Shown: positions 34,606 to 47,129 of the stretch, piece by piece
How the letters are laid out: every line of letters starts with the position of its first letter
Position numbering within the stretch: the first letter of the stretch is position 1
Assembly: GCA_028583605.1 (NCBI GenBank)
Contig: CM053327.1
Location: 20,137,629-20,201,628, forward strand
Origin: Dastarcus helophoroides
Lineage: Eukaryota > Arthropoda > Insecta > Coleoptera > Bothrideridae
Direction of reading: 5' to 3'
Length of the DNA stretch: 64,000 nt
Program-made: the position numbers and the translations under genes
The notes under the pieces: generated by a model
Databases searched by the model: none
Seen by the model: the letters and a program-made list of their open reading frames with translations, nothing else
What the model was told of the DNA's origin: nothing

Positions 34606-36883
34606 CAGGGTGACCCCATTTTAAATGCCTTAATGAAACAGGTGATGGAAAAAGTAATTTTAAGGAAAAAGTTTCCTATGACAGTATCCTAGTATCCGGA
34701 AACAAGTTGTTAAAATTTGAATAAAAAAAAAGTTTTTATTGTTTCATTTTCAAGATTTCAGAGCTATTTAAACTAAATTTTGCACACATGGTGTGGTGTG
34801 GATGAAGGATCATAAAATAAGAGAAAATTAAGTTTCTATCTCAACCAGTGGCGTAGTTGCGGGCAATCTGTGATATTGTTTTGAAAAAAAAGTAGTACAG
34901 CCACTAAACAAAATGAAATAAAATAACATTTTTGGATAAAGCGTTTAATTCTGAAGAAGTTTTCTCTTGACATTTTTTTTTGCGTTTTATACCTTATGTT
35001 TTACGCAGGAACTGTTCAAATACAATGAATGTATGCTGGTCTTAAATAATCACCGACTAACACAAAGAGGGGAAAGTTTAAAATACTACGACACTGGATA
35101 AAATGAAATGAATTAACAGTTTTGGATATAGTTGACTCTTAACGTTCTTTCATATTTGTCATTATTGTGACAGAATTTAAATTTTTGGGACTAGTGAAAG
35201 TACGAGTGAGAGTGATGTTTGTTCCAAAACCAATGACATGACGCAACCAGTGGCAAAGGCGAAAAAATGTCAAGAAATAACTTTTATACAAAATTAAATA
35301 CTTTACCCAAAACAGGTATTTTATTTCATTTCTCCAGTGATGTACAGCGTTTTTGCTACAATAATATCACACATTACTCTTAACTCCACCACTGGTTGAG
35401 ATAGAAACTTAGTTTTATTTTATTTTGTGATCCTTCATTCCAGTGGCGGCTGGTGCTAATAAAATTTGGGGGTTGCAAAGAGACATTTGCAAAAATGTGC
35501 CGAAACTGGAAATTTTAAATTAAGCTTGAGGAATTAGGAGATATTTAGGATTTTAAATTGATGTATCTTGTACATACAATAGTAAATTGCTAAAATTCCC
35601 CTTTTTTTATATTCGCAAAAAAACAGAAAGAAAAAGGAGAGAAAGTGCATACGACACTTTGGCAGCTGCAAATTTATCAATAAATTTTTACTGAAATCGA
35701 GTATTTCTTGGATTAAGTCCTTTTCTTTGAAGACATCGTTAATGAGGACAATCTTTCCTGGCATAATGAATTTTTTTTAAAAGTATTTAGTCTTTCCAGA
35801 CTGGAGAAGCACCACTCTGCATCAGCAGAAGCCATTGGGATAGTTATCAGGATTTTTAAAAGATTTAGAGTTTCACTAAGCTCACTGTTTTCTGAAATAA
35901 TGTTATAGAGTACAAGTAAATCAAAAGCAGATTTAAACTTTTCTTTTTCGTAGATTACAGTTAGTTCAGTGCTAAGTTTTTATAAATTAAAAAATGGATA
36001 GTGGTTTCTTTAAAATTGGTTAAACTTTTCAAAAAAAAAAACTAAGGTTGCTGCAATTAAATGGCCAGTGAAGCTAATTCGTTCTTTAGCTTAGCAGATA
36101 ACAATGTCGCATAGGTACTTCTTTAGCTTCGCGAACTACGTCTGTTAAAACTTCGCTTTTTACAAAACACCATCTGCACAATATTTAAGTCATGTATAGG
36201 TCATCCATGTCGCTTAATTTCTAGTTTTTTTTTTGATACAGATCGGTTAGAGAATGGCTGCGCAATTAAACTTTGCACCGAATTCATTTTTATTTGTGTT
36301 TCAAGACTCGCAACATTGACCGATAACAGATTATAATAGCGTATCGATATTTGGTTTGCATCCACAAGTGCAACCTAATGCTTGCTTATGGGCAAGTATT
36401 TCAAGCGAACAAAATAAGAGTTAAGGCGCAGGTGCATATGTGTAAAGCAAAGTTTGCAGTCTAGCCTGCAAACCATGGACCCAACAATGTCGTCAAACGC
36501 TTACGAATCGGCGGAATCCGCTATAGTCATTAGTATGTTTGGTTAATTTGGTAGCTATAAATCTGTTATCAATAGATAAAATAAGCAACACAAAGAACAA
36601 TTTATTTTTTTTTTATCCCAGCGTTTTTTTGGAGGTTGCGCAAACCTGCAAACCTTAGCACTAGCCGCCACTGCTTCATTCATACACCATGCGTGAAAAA
36701 TTTGGTTTAAATATCTATAAAAACTTGAAAGTAAAAAAGTAAACACTTTTTTTTAATTGAAAGTTCAACACCTTGTACTTTTTTTATTAAGTTTCCGGAT
36801 GCATGTTCATAGGAAACTTTTTGCTTAAAATTGTTTTTTCTATCACCTGTTTCATTTAAGGCACTTAAAACGGGGACACCCTG
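34606..36883. mobile_element. palindromic TA-flanked element, split by a hAT insertion
   Basis: The outer ends are CAGGGTGACCCCATTTTAA (34606) and the complement of CAGGGTGTCCCCGTTTTAA (ending 36883), flanked by TA (34604-34605, 36884-36885). The inverted similarity runs several hundred bases inward. It includes TGAAACAGGTGAT, AGTTTCCTATGA, GATCATAAAATAA, AAACTTAGTTTTATTTT-type words, CAACCAGTGG and TCTTGACATTTTTT. Without the 1241-bp hAT insertion in its right arm it is about 1037 bp and almost wholly palindromic. There is no transposase. The TA duplication suggests the Tc1/mariner group. Confidence 0.85.
35441..36673. mobile_element. non-autonomous hAT element with CAGTGGCGGCT ends, nested
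   Basis: The terminal repeats CAGTGGCGGCTGGTGCTAA (left) and CAGTGGCGGCTAGTGCTAA (right, inverted) differ at one position. The 8-bp target duplication cttcattc is exact (35433-35440 and 36674-36681). The body of 1233 bp has no transposase frame. It is the same terminal family as 9583-10502. It lies inside the right arm of the palindromic element, so it is the younger insertion. Confidence 0.93.
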
Positions 36884-37691
36884 TATATTTGTGCTATTTT
36901 TATAAAAAAAAATATTTTGTTTTTCTTCTATAGGTATTTTGCTTTATGGTTTTATATATATTTTTTTGTTGTTTTTATTCATGGACAATTAAAAATAGTT
37001 TTTCAAGGTTTCAACTTTGTAAGTGATAGTAATTAAAAAAAGTTGTCAGTTTGTGACACAAAAAGCAATTTGTAAAAATATCTGATTTTTATTTTCCATC
37101 TGTTTAACTTTTGGAAATTAAAATTTCGTTTTTTTTTTGTAATGTATCTATATTTGCTGATTGTTGTTCATTGCATTCATGTCAGTGCTCAGTACTTCCT
37201 TTTTGTTTAGAAAATTAGTTGAAGGGTACAAAATGTTGAAGAAGAATTATTCATTCGATTGTTTATTCAAACGGCATCCATCGAGAACATTTTATTGACC
37301 TAAAGAAAATCTCTAGTTATCACATTTTATCGAAATTGATAGGCTTGTTTCGGATATAATGATGCTCTTAAAAGGGGTTTGATGATCCTAAATTTTTATT
37401 AAAAGGCCACCTATTTAAATCTTTTTGGCTCAACAAACTCCTAGTTACTAAGTTCGCAGTCCAGTTTCTTATTGTTAGTGAACTGGCCCTTCTTTAAAAT
37501 TCATTAAATTCATTCTCTTCGTTTCCATTCATGTACTTTACCTTCCCTTCTTTCTACCTTTATGGGCCTATGTACTAACCCCAGTTGCAGCAATGTAGCT
37601 GACACAATTCTATAAATTTTATCTACTTTAAGTGCTATCTATACGTTTAGTTTTGAGTCTTAGCTTATCCATAATTTAATATGTTCTATTG

Positions 37692-37946
37692 CTACCTTGT
37701 TGTTGCCAGTTTTCTTCCTTTAGAGCTATAGCAATTGTTGTTGTTTTGAACTATATTTTTTGCCTTGCCTGTCACATACTCCATATGTTTTTCGAAGTTA
37801 AGCTTCTTGTACAATATTATTCCTAAATATTTAAGTATTTGCATACACCTTATCCTACCTTGTGTGCGCCTGCTGATTTTCATTTTGTTCATAAAATATT
37901 GCTTCACTGTTTTGGGCATTGTTGTTGTTGTTTGCAATTGTGCCAA
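37692..37946 (-). pseudogene. LINE reverse transcriptase fragment (R1-like)
   Basis: The minus-strand frame includes KTVKQYFMNKMKISRR and ILKYLGIILYKKLNFEKH, followed by MEYVTGKAKNIV. This is the block just after the RT active site in R1/Jockey-type LINEs (a K-YLG-I-L-D-K-L-F-H pattern). Here the usual Asp of that block is Tyr. About 85 residues survive. The neighbouring + strand piece at 37950 belongs to another element, so this LINE fragment was truncated or interrupted. Confidence 0.65.
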
Positions 37947-37949
37947 ACA

Positions 37950-38028
37950 TTATTTGGTGGACTGGTCTGCGAGACCCCCAGATTTAACACCATTAGATTA
38001 TTTTCTCTGGTTTTATTTAAAAAACTAA
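37950..38028 (+). pseudogene. mariner-superfamily transposase scrap
   Basis: Twenty-odd codons reading VDWSARPPDLTPLDYFLWFYLKN, the segment around the third catalytic Asp (D-Y-F-L-W) of IS630/Tc1/mariner-type transposases. It resembles the tail at 13300-13350 but is not identical. No ends were found. Confidence 0.7.
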
Positions 38029-38079
38029 AATTTGTTTCAATAGACGTGAAAATATTGAGTCATCAACTGAATTAATCCG

Positions 38080-39599
38080 CCAATAAATTAGCCCTATTAT
38101 CTCTCGAATGGTAGACAATGTTCAATAAGCTCTAGTGACTAGATTAATATATTACCTCCCGTTAATGGCAATAATTTAAACATACCATTTAATTTGTAAT
38201 TTTCCACTGATTTGTTACTTATTAAAAATTGATTTTTAAATTGATTGGTTTCTCAATTTGTCAAAATTCTTTACAATTTTAGAAGACATCATGAGAAAGA
38301 CAAAATGCAATTGTTTGAACCCCAGATTCTTAGATCTCTTTCGACAAGGCTTGCTGAAAAATTTAGACTTTTTTAAATTCATTTTAGCGTAGTGGGCAAA
38401 TATCTCTATTATATTATTTGAAAATTCTCCCCAAACCTCGATTTATATTAATTTCTCTTTAATTATGTTTCAAAATAAACCATTTCAAGGGCAGAATACA
38501 AAGTGGTCTCTTTGAAACACTTATTATGTTTCTTACTAAAAGTTACTGAAAAATTTGAAACAATTTTGCAAAAACAAGAAATCATATAATAAACTGTTCT
38601 CTTATGTAAGGTTGTAATTACATATTTGCAGAAGTAAATGAGCATAAATCTTGATAATTGTTATTTATTCAAATGTTTAACGTTAACAATGTGTATTTAA
38701 CAGCACGAGCTCTTATTGTTCAGGTATATTTGCTTCAAGTTATATATGGTTCTAAATAAACAAAATTTTGGAGAAAAATTAATTTAAATAATGACTATTT
38801 GTTCTTTTTATTAAACATTGTAAAAAGACAGGGTCTCATAACCCAAATATTATAAAAAAAGATACTGCCTAACAACCACCACATTTGTATTTGCTTTGAA
38901 AAATTTAAGTATTTATTTTAAGAAACAAATACATTGTTGCTGTGAATCTTATCATAACTTTTCGCATGCAAATTTCAACCACTATTTCAAGAACTTTGCT
39001 CTTTTATTTAAATATTAAATTAACATTTTATCTGCAAAAGTGTAAGATTTATTATCACTGGATAATATTCCTAATTCTCGTAGGTTTGTCATGGACTTAA
39101 AGATTTTACGGGGATTAAAGCCATAAAGTACCTATTACATTTTGTTTCCTAGTGAAGAATTGCGTATTTGTTTATTTCAATTTTGCTCATTGTCTTTTTG
39201 TGGAATCGTAGAATAGCAACAAAGATTATTTATTTTGATTTTTCAAATAGACGTCTACAAAGTACACAACAGTATTTGCGCCAAACCTTGTTTTTGTTAC
39301 CTTAACCGTTATTTTTAAATGTCAGCTAGATATTTCTGGATTTTTTGGGCAAATATATTCAACAGCTTGAATTCACGGAGAGTCCGTTTAAGCACAATTT
39401 CAAATTTATTAATGTTTCCCAACACATTATTCAGTCTTAACAGGTGAATGCACATGCATAATCTCGGCTGGCGAAAAGCTACTTCGTTCTATGGCAAAAT
39501 TCCGTGCTCTTTAGTTTCAACTAACTCTTTGCAACATCGTTTGCTTATTAGTGGAAAATCAAAAGTAAAAATCATTTGCCTGCAAAACAAGGTATATAA
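38080..39599. other. intron 1 stretch without a gene
   Basis: AT-rich, non-coding on both strands. A 60-codon frame at 39448-39630 has no domain and overlaps the start of the following repeat. Confidence 0.45.
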
Positions 39600-40085
39600 G
39601 TGGCTAAGAAGTTCTTCTAAAATTGGTTAAGGATTTCTAATTTCTGGGTGCAATTTCATATTCCAAAATATGCTTTTTAGTATTTTAGTCCCTTATTGAG
39701 CAACCATCAGAAAATAGCCCGGGAAAGTATGTTTCTAAAATGGGTCAAGAATGTCTACTTTCTCGGAGCAATTTTGGATTCCAAAATAAGCTATTTCAGT
39801 ATTTCAATCCGTTGCTGAGGAACCATTAGGACACAGTCCAAGAAAATCCGTACTAAGTTGAAAAACTAGATAACTTTCTTGTACAAGACAATAATAAACA
39901 AATAGTTGTCACGGAAATGATTTCATTAAAAATTAAATGACAATGAAAAATATCATGAATTTATAAAATTCCTTAATTTAAATAATATTGACTGCAACTG
40001 CAAATAAATAGTGTGTGTACTTTGTAGTAAAAGAACTGTATTGTTTTTATTACAAGATACACAATATACCATTTCCGTCGATTTT
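39600..40085 (+). repeat. dispersed repeat copy 1, with an internal 119-bp tandem duplication
   Basis: The first part holds two tandem copies (period about 119 bp) marked by ATTCCAAAATA at 39659 and 39778, each followed by an AACCAT(C/T)AG word. The remaining sequence, with TTATAAAATTCCTTAATTTA and ACAAGATACACAATATACCA, recurs in the same orientation at 43770-44075. No terminal repeats or coding frame. The family is unknown to me. Confidence 0.7.
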
Positions 40086-40199
40086 GAACACCTTTCGTTG
40101 GCAGCGCTTTTCTTGCAAACGGTTGCAGGAAATCGAAATTTGATATTTTTAATGGCTAACAAGATGAGGTTATTTGCATTCCAGATTTTTCGCTAGAAA

Positions 40200-42793
40200 C
40201 AAAAAATTCCAGCTAAAAAATGTGAAGACTCTTCTACTCCCCTTAAAATTAGGTTTACATTATTTTTGCAAATTTTCCAAATATTTGATTCGTAACTGAA
40301 CTCACAATTTGACATGACCGATTTTTCGTGCGCAACTTACGGTGACTAAAGCTCGGAGAAGGTGAAAAGAAAAAGTCTTATTTTTACTCCAAAAAGACGC
40401 TCTTAAAATATCGAATTGTGAATCACTCTGAATAAATACCAAGGAACTTGTAGAGCTTATGGAGCATTTTTGCAATTTAAGAAGTGTTATGATAAATCAC
40501 AGATATACGTGCAGATAGTTTTATCCTTGTTTAGGTCAAGTAGTCGAGGGTGAGAAGTCATTCCCTATTTGTTAAAAAATAATATCAATTAGGTATAAAA
40601 TAGATAATTTATCAATTAAATTATTATTGTGTTTTGTTCACTTCTTAATAAAAAAAAATGACAGAATACTAATGAGGCACCTGAACTAATGCATAATAGT
40701 AATTAGAACTAGAAGCAACTAGTTGAAAATAGTCCCAACTCTTCAGTTTAAGAGATTTGTGACTTATTTTAATAAATGCTAAACATTCTTCTTATCTCAG
40801 AGCTATGGCTCATGACATTAATTAAATAGTATCTCTACGACAAGTTAAACATGCTGTCTTGTTAATTGTGTACTTAACACGAAAGTGATGGAAGTAAAAT
40901 AAATCACTAACGTGCCTACGAGTCATAACTATTGAATTACACATTTCTGGCAACTTGATTTCGCTACAGCCACTTTCAGTGAATTAAACTTACAACATTC
41001 ACTGTAATAAACTTCAGTGTAGTTATATAGTAGGTAGATAGTGGAGAAACATTTATTACTTGATAATATCCCAACAAAGTGTTCATTTTCCAATGATTTA
41101 TTTGAGGTGAGTTAAATGCAAGATTGATTCAATCTATTAATACAAGTTGAAGTGTCGTTTTGAAAATCTTAATTTTTTATTGTAATCCGTGTAAAATAAA
41201 TTTGTTCGTTCACGCCTTAAATTAGAACGGAATGAAAGTTAACAAAAAATATGTCGAAAATTGTGGTTATCAGCCAACTATTTGTGTGTGGTCCGTAAAT
41301 CATGCTCGTAAAACAGTCAGCTCACAGAAGTCAGTCCATGTATCTTCCACTATACACCACCATGTGGTGTTAAGTTTAGAACGTTTAGTAGAACATTCCT
41401 GTAAATTACATCTCATTTAACACCAATTAGCAAAGAAGTAAAAATGTCTTTCAAAATAATCGCCTTTACCTATTTGTTTTTTATTTTGTTCGAAATAAAA
41501 TTTAAGAATTCAAGAAATGTAAGTTACACTCAAGGATAACTAAACTAGAGCTAGTTACATAGAATAACAAAGTGCCTTTTGGGATAACTCAATTGATAGA
41601 CGTTTTTATAATAAATACAACAAAAAGAATTTTCCACAATCGATTAGAAAATAACGCAAATATTTACAAAAATATACTTTAATAAAATTGCCAGTAGGCG
41701 TTGAAGCGATAGAAAAAAGGAGTGGTTGAAACAATTGTAATTTTGCATGCGTGTGTCCAATTGCCTATGATTTTTGAAAAACTGAATTCCAGCATATCAC
41801 AAAATATAGTATTGAAACATTTCAACCTTTCAGCCAAAAATTTCGAGTTTCGATTTTAATGTTGAAATTTCAACAAATTGTCGATGTTTTTTTTTTCAAG
41901 TTGGGTGGAAAGTTTTTAAATTTTAATTTTTTTAGTTTCTTCTTCATTATGTGACTTATTTTCCTAGATTTCGCGTTTAAACTCGGAAAGAATAAAAACT
42001 GACAGAAAACACTCGAAATATGCAGAAAAGACAAAATTTAGAAAAAATTAAAGAAAGAAAAATTCGAAACATGGTTTTAAAAACCATTTTTTTCTTATTC
42101 ATTTCTCTTCCATAAACTTCTAATTTTTTCTCAACATTTTCTAATCATCATCATGAGTGTTTTCACAACCTTGACCATTTTTCTAAAAACTCCTTGTTCT
42201 TATTTTCATGCTTATAACTTTTTTATCCAAAAAGTCGATGTTAAACTTAAAATTTCATTTTTTTTTCTGAAATTTCAACGTTAATCACAACATATTTTTT
42301 CAAAATTTGCATTTTATCAACATTTTGGGAAATTTGGGGTTCAATTCCGATCTCTTCTATTATTTTCCGGATTCTGACTTGTTTTCCAAAATTTCGATTT
42401 CAGTCTAAATATGCCATTTAGATTTTTTCAATATAATGAATAAAGAAGATTCAAGGGGAAAACAAGGGGTAATTCGGTACTGCATTTTTTTTTCGGAAGA
42501 GTTGTGACTGGTGTGGATGATATGTCAAGTTAACGTGCTGTTTTATCTTGAATCTTAATTTTTTAATCCGCGGACTATGAAGCTAAGTTTCGTTTTCAAA
42601 ATGGTTGATTGAGTTACCGTTTTGTTTTGTCCTGAAGTTGGGTTTTCCCTTATTCCTGCGATGGCGGATGAAACGTAGAACTTTTTTAGTAGTTCCTTGA
42701 CATCGTAAAACCCCGAAAATTACACCTTTGATAATAAAATATAATATAATAATAATAAAAATATAAGGTAATAAAAAAAATGTTTTGTTGCAG
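40200..42793. other. end of Pitx intron 1
   Basis: Mostly AT-rich. Position 41830-42440 is another degenerate aaatttt/gaaattt block. A GC-richer patch lies at 42540-42680. It ends at the acceptor TTTGTTGCAG (42784-42793). No gene seen. Confidence 0.45.
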
Positions 42794-42913
42794 TTTGGGC
42801 CGAAACCGGTGATTACCGTGACGCTCATAGTGGTATGTCAGGTACAAATTCAATGGATCATCCTCAGTTACCTTTCCCCGCTGCTGCCAGAAATCGCACA
42901 CGTGATAGAAAAG
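42794..42913 (+). CDS. Pitx: Pitx homeodomain protein, coding exon 2
   Basis: A 120-bp exon between the acceptor TTTGTTGCAG and the donor GTATGT (42914). Read in the phase left by exon 1 it is fully open: LWAETGDYRDAHSGMSG, then TNSMDHPQLPFPAAARNRTR, then DRK, leaving phase 1 for exon 3. The three-way phase match (1 in, 1 out) and the open frame support it as a true exon of this gene. Its length is a multiple of three, so skipping it would keep frame and remove 40 residues between the His-rich N-terminus and the homeodomain. No known domain is visible. Alternative skipping is inference. Confidence 0.8.
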
Positions 42914-43769
42914 GTATGTTTAGTTAAAGTGAGGAAAATTATTCATTTTTGCATTAATTACTAATCTTCGAATTTCTATCTTTAAATAACATATGGTATT
43001 CTTGTTATTTCACTCATTCAGTAAGCATAGTCTTATTGGCTATTTTGTGTTTTATTTTAATTTAAACCCTAGAATAATACAAAATATCGATCTCTAAAAA
43101 AAAATTGATTTATTAATGGGAGTTCTGATTACCTGAACAGGAAAATACGTCCCTTGTAATTTTATTTTAACGTGAGCTATTTTTAAGATTGATTAAGTCA
43201 CAACTGTTACTGTTGCAACTCTAGTTTACTTCAAATATTAACAAATCACCTTGTGTGGCCCGCAGTATATTATATTGTAGATTAAAGTGATTAAGAAATA
43301 TCCGTAAAATTAAAAATAAAGCCACATGTTTATTTTATTTCAGCTTTAGCTATAATAAAATTAGACTCGTTTGACAAATTGTGGTTTCTTTGGAATATGT
43401 TCAAAACAAAAATGTTACATTAGAACTTAATCTTTATTTGTCTTGTCAACAGTAAGTCTTTGGACGGATAATACTTAATATATTCGGTAAAAATTTTTCA
43501 AAAACACTATTTACTAAAGAAAATAAGTTTTATGAAAGTATGAAGTTGTTGTAGGAGATGCTTTTGATAAATATACTGGTAAAAATTAGAAGATTTGTTT
43601 TATAAAATGTATTAATGCCTATGAATTCAAAAAAAAAGTAATATATTTTTATTCGAAACAACATACTAAAAAATTGTGCATCATCAGGCCAACTTAAAAA
43701 CATATTACCAGAAAAATTAATTCGTCGAATTTTAAATTGATATTTTTTTGAAATCGTTTGAGAATGCCA
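42914..43769. other. start of Pitx intron 2
   Basis: AT-rich, no gene and no recognisable element. Confidence 0.5.
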
Positions 43770-44075
43770 CATTTTTCGAGGTAATTTCAGTTCCCAAAAT
43801 ACGTTAATGCATTATTTTAGTCAATTACTGAAGACCATCAGAAAACAGTCTTAGAAGGTTTTTACCGTCCTAGGCCTAGAAAACCTGTACCGGATAGCAA
43901 GAAACAAATAGATTGTCAGGGAATTGATTGCATAGAAACAATGAGAAATGTCATAAATTTATAAAAATTCCTTAATTTAAGTAATATTCATTGCGTTTTC
44001 GGAAAAAATAGTATATGTTCCTCGTAATAGAGCAGGAGTGTTTTGTTTTTACTACTAGATACACAACATACTATT
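43770..44075 (+). repeat. dispersed repeat copy 2 (see 39600-40085)
   Basis: It shares with copy 1 the ordered words ACCATCAGAAAA, ATTTATAAA(A)ATTCCTTAATTTAA, TAATATT and CTAGATACACAACATAC, in the same orientation. It has a single copy of the segment that is duplicated in copy 1. The two copies flank Pitx exon 2. Confidence 0.7.
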
Positions 44076-44339
44076 ATTTAAAGTGTAAAAGGATTCCAAA
44101 AACAGTAACATTTTTTAAAATAATTAATTACGTTTTTAGGTGTTGTAAACAGAATTTAGGATCCTGAGCAAGGTATCCACTGCAGACTTAAATATAACAA
44201 TTAAAGAAAAATGATACATTAGAAATAAAATGAAAAGCGGATCAAGAAGAAAGCCCCAACAATGAGTTATGGATAAAGATAAGACATGACGACGAAAAAA
44301 AAAATGTCGGCGAATCTATATAATTTGTACCGTATGATT

Positions 44340-45870
44340 AGATTAGATTAGATTATATATGGGTCGTTTCGTGTTTCTTTTCGTCCACTCCGCACCTCGA
44401 CCTAAGGAGATCTTTTGTCCATACCCTGATCTATGTAGTTCCCAGATTTAAACCCTTGTAGAAGTTTATTATTAGACCTGGGATTGAGATTTTCCACATC
44501 TGAGGGGGTCTAAGAGCGCCCATTCGAGTTGGACGTGGTTTTTGCGTGCAAACGCATTGCCCTTGCATAGTATATGTTGTGCAGTCTCCGCAGCTTCTGC
44601 ACAAAAGCGACATAGGTCTGTTTTAGCTTGACCCATTTTCTTGAGGTGGTGCCTCATAGGGTAATGTCCGGTTAAGTGGACGGTTAGTATCCTCAATTCG
44701 GATTTGCTGAGTTCTAAGTAGACCTTTGCCTTTTCAAGCGTTCCAGATATGAATCTTTTCGCCTGTCGTAGTCCTGGATATGATCTCCAGTGCAGTGCTT
44801 CCCATTTTTGACCTTATTGATGATTTGACTTTTAGAAAAACCAAAAACCGGTTCACATCCAAGAAATGACGATGCAGATCCTGCTCGGGTGGGTTGGTTC
44901 GCAACTTCATTCCCTTGTATTCCTTTGTGCCCTGGCACCCAGTTAAGGTTAATCCTGCCGTATTTATCCAGTTGCTTTAGAGTTTGTTGACAGTCCCAAA
45001 CTAGTTTGCATTTGACAATGCAGCTACTGAGAGTCTTTATTGCCGCTTGGCTGTAAGAGTTAATGAAGATCTTTGTTCCTTTCAGGTTTCTTCGAAGGCA
45101 CTCGTAGGCACAGAGTTTTATTGCATGTATTTCAATTTAAAAGACAGTTGGGTTTTTTCCTAAGGCTTTAGAGAACCTATAATTAGGGCCATCAATTCCC
45201 ACTCCAGTCCCATGTGCTGTCTTTGATCCATCTGAAAACCAGATGGATAATTTGTGTTTTTCTTTAGGCACTTATTGAGCCTTAGTGTGGCGATTTAAGT
45301 CCACTTCAAAGGAATGGTCAAATTCGTACCTGGGTTGCATATAATCAACCCATGATGCTAAGATCACAGGGCTACATTCCTTGAGGATTCCCATGTGACC
45401 GGCAAAGTCTCGTTTTTTAAACTGTTTTAATTGCAGTAATCTTGAGGCTTGTTTGATCGCCTACTTCTTCAATAAAAAGTGGAGAGGAGTTAGCCCTAGC
45501 ATTACTTCCATTGCTAGTTGGGCAGGTGTTCATTACGCCTATTATGCCCAGACATGCGTACCTTTGAACTATGTTCAGTTGGTTTTGTGCTGTCTTTTTC
45601 TTTATTTTTGGCCACCATACTAAAGAAGCGTATGTAATCAGATTATCATCCATCCTACATGACCAGTAGATCATTTTCGGTTTCAGACCCCAGATTTTGC
45701 TGAATAATCTGCGGCACGTCCAGAACGCTGTCGTGGCTAGTTTGATTATTCGAGTCAAATGAGGATACCAGGTAAGCTTTTGGTCTAGGACTATTTCTAG
45801 ATATTTAGTCTCACTTGAGAAGTTAAGTTGAACTTCATTTATAGTGGGAGCTGTTAGATTTAGCTATGAT
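44340..45870 (-). mobile_element. RNase H-bearing LINE, 3' part (I/R1/LOA group, broken)
   Basis: The minus strand reads in order: SSETKYLEIVLDQKLTWYPH (end of the RT domain) and LITYASLVWWPKIKKKTAQN. An RNase H region follows, ending WVPGHKGIQGNEVANQ with its conserved His and Asn. Last is a C-terminal Cys/His motif CRFCAEAAETAQHILC. The blocks sit in separate frames at 45870-45417, about 45300-44940, 44938-44714 and 44696-44472, so the element is dead. The 3' end carries GATTA repeats at 44337-44356, like the simple-repeat tails of this LINE group. The 5' part is missing. Confidence 0.82.
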
Positions 45871-45899
45871 GAGTAGGTCTAAAATCGATGACTGAAAGA

Positions 45900-47129
45900 A
45901 GAGGCGATCTACTTTCTTGGGTCCCCTTACATGGTAAGGATCTGTTCACCTACTTAGATAAGTCACTGGTCCTCATTTTCTGCACAGTCTCACAATCAGA
46001 TGTAACTAAATGTAGGCTTCTTAAGATTTATATTAAAACAAATTTTTTAGAAATTCTGAATCCACATTCACAATTTGAGGAAAAAACAATCAAAACCTGC
46101 ACAATTTTAGAAGAAAAAAACAAAATAATAATAAAATGAATTTTGAAATAGATTATGTTTGGAAAAAAGTCAATGATTATTTTTTGCAAAAACAAATAAA
46201 TAAAAATTAGAATTTTCAGGTAAAAGATTAAATTTCTAGTCCAAAATTAGTTTTTGACAAAAATAGTAAAAAAATTGAAGGCATAGTTTTGCGAAAAAGT
46301 GCACGTTGTGAAAAAACTCATCATTTACATAACAAATTTCTCGAAATTTAGAGAAAAAAAACAACGTTTCAAAATTAAATTAAAAACAAATTTAACTTTT
46401 TCAGATGGTCTAAATTTCGAAACAAAATCAAAATTCTTGGAAAAATAAAATTTCAAGTTTCAGCCAAAATGTCTTTTTTTAAATTTAACACTCGAAATTT
46501 GGACAAAATAGTCAAAACTTCAAGATTGCTAATATTTTGCAATAAAAAGGCCAATTTCCCAGAAACGTTATACACAAAAATGAACATTGGAAGCCTTATT
46601 TTAAAATTTTGAGAAACAAACTGCCAATCTTCTGGTTTAGACAGAATTTTGAGATAAAAGTCCACATTTTTAAGTTAATGTCTAAGAATTACATCTAACG
46701 AAGATGGAAATATGAAGGTGAAAAGTAAATAGTTAGGAAAAATAGAAATGTTTCAAAAATTGGGAACAGAAAACTTGATTGGGGAAACAGCCCAAAATTT
46801 TAAGTTAGAATTGAAATTAAAACTCTTGGAGAGTGTCGAGAGTTTTTCTCGAGAAAGTGGAAATTTGCAGTTTTTAATAACTGAACTTTCAGGGAAAATG
46901 AGTAGAAACAGAAATTCAAGGCCAAAAAAAATTAGGCAGTTTTGGAGACTGCCAACACAAGTGAGATCTTAAAAGTGACAAAAAACAGTGTCTGTCTAGT
47001 TTGAAACCACACTAGTAAACAATTCAGAATATTATAAATATGTATTTTAAAATAAATGCTGTCGAACTGACCTAACTCTTTATATTTGTGGTTTGGATCT
47101 ATGTAGTCGAAATATTGTAAATACAATTA
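45900..47129. other. intron 2 stretch, AT-rich degenerate words
   Basis: Position 46030-46980 is another block of degenerate gaaattt/aaaattt words. Frames at 45888-46139 and 46748-46972 lack domains. No gene seen. Confidence 0.45.
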
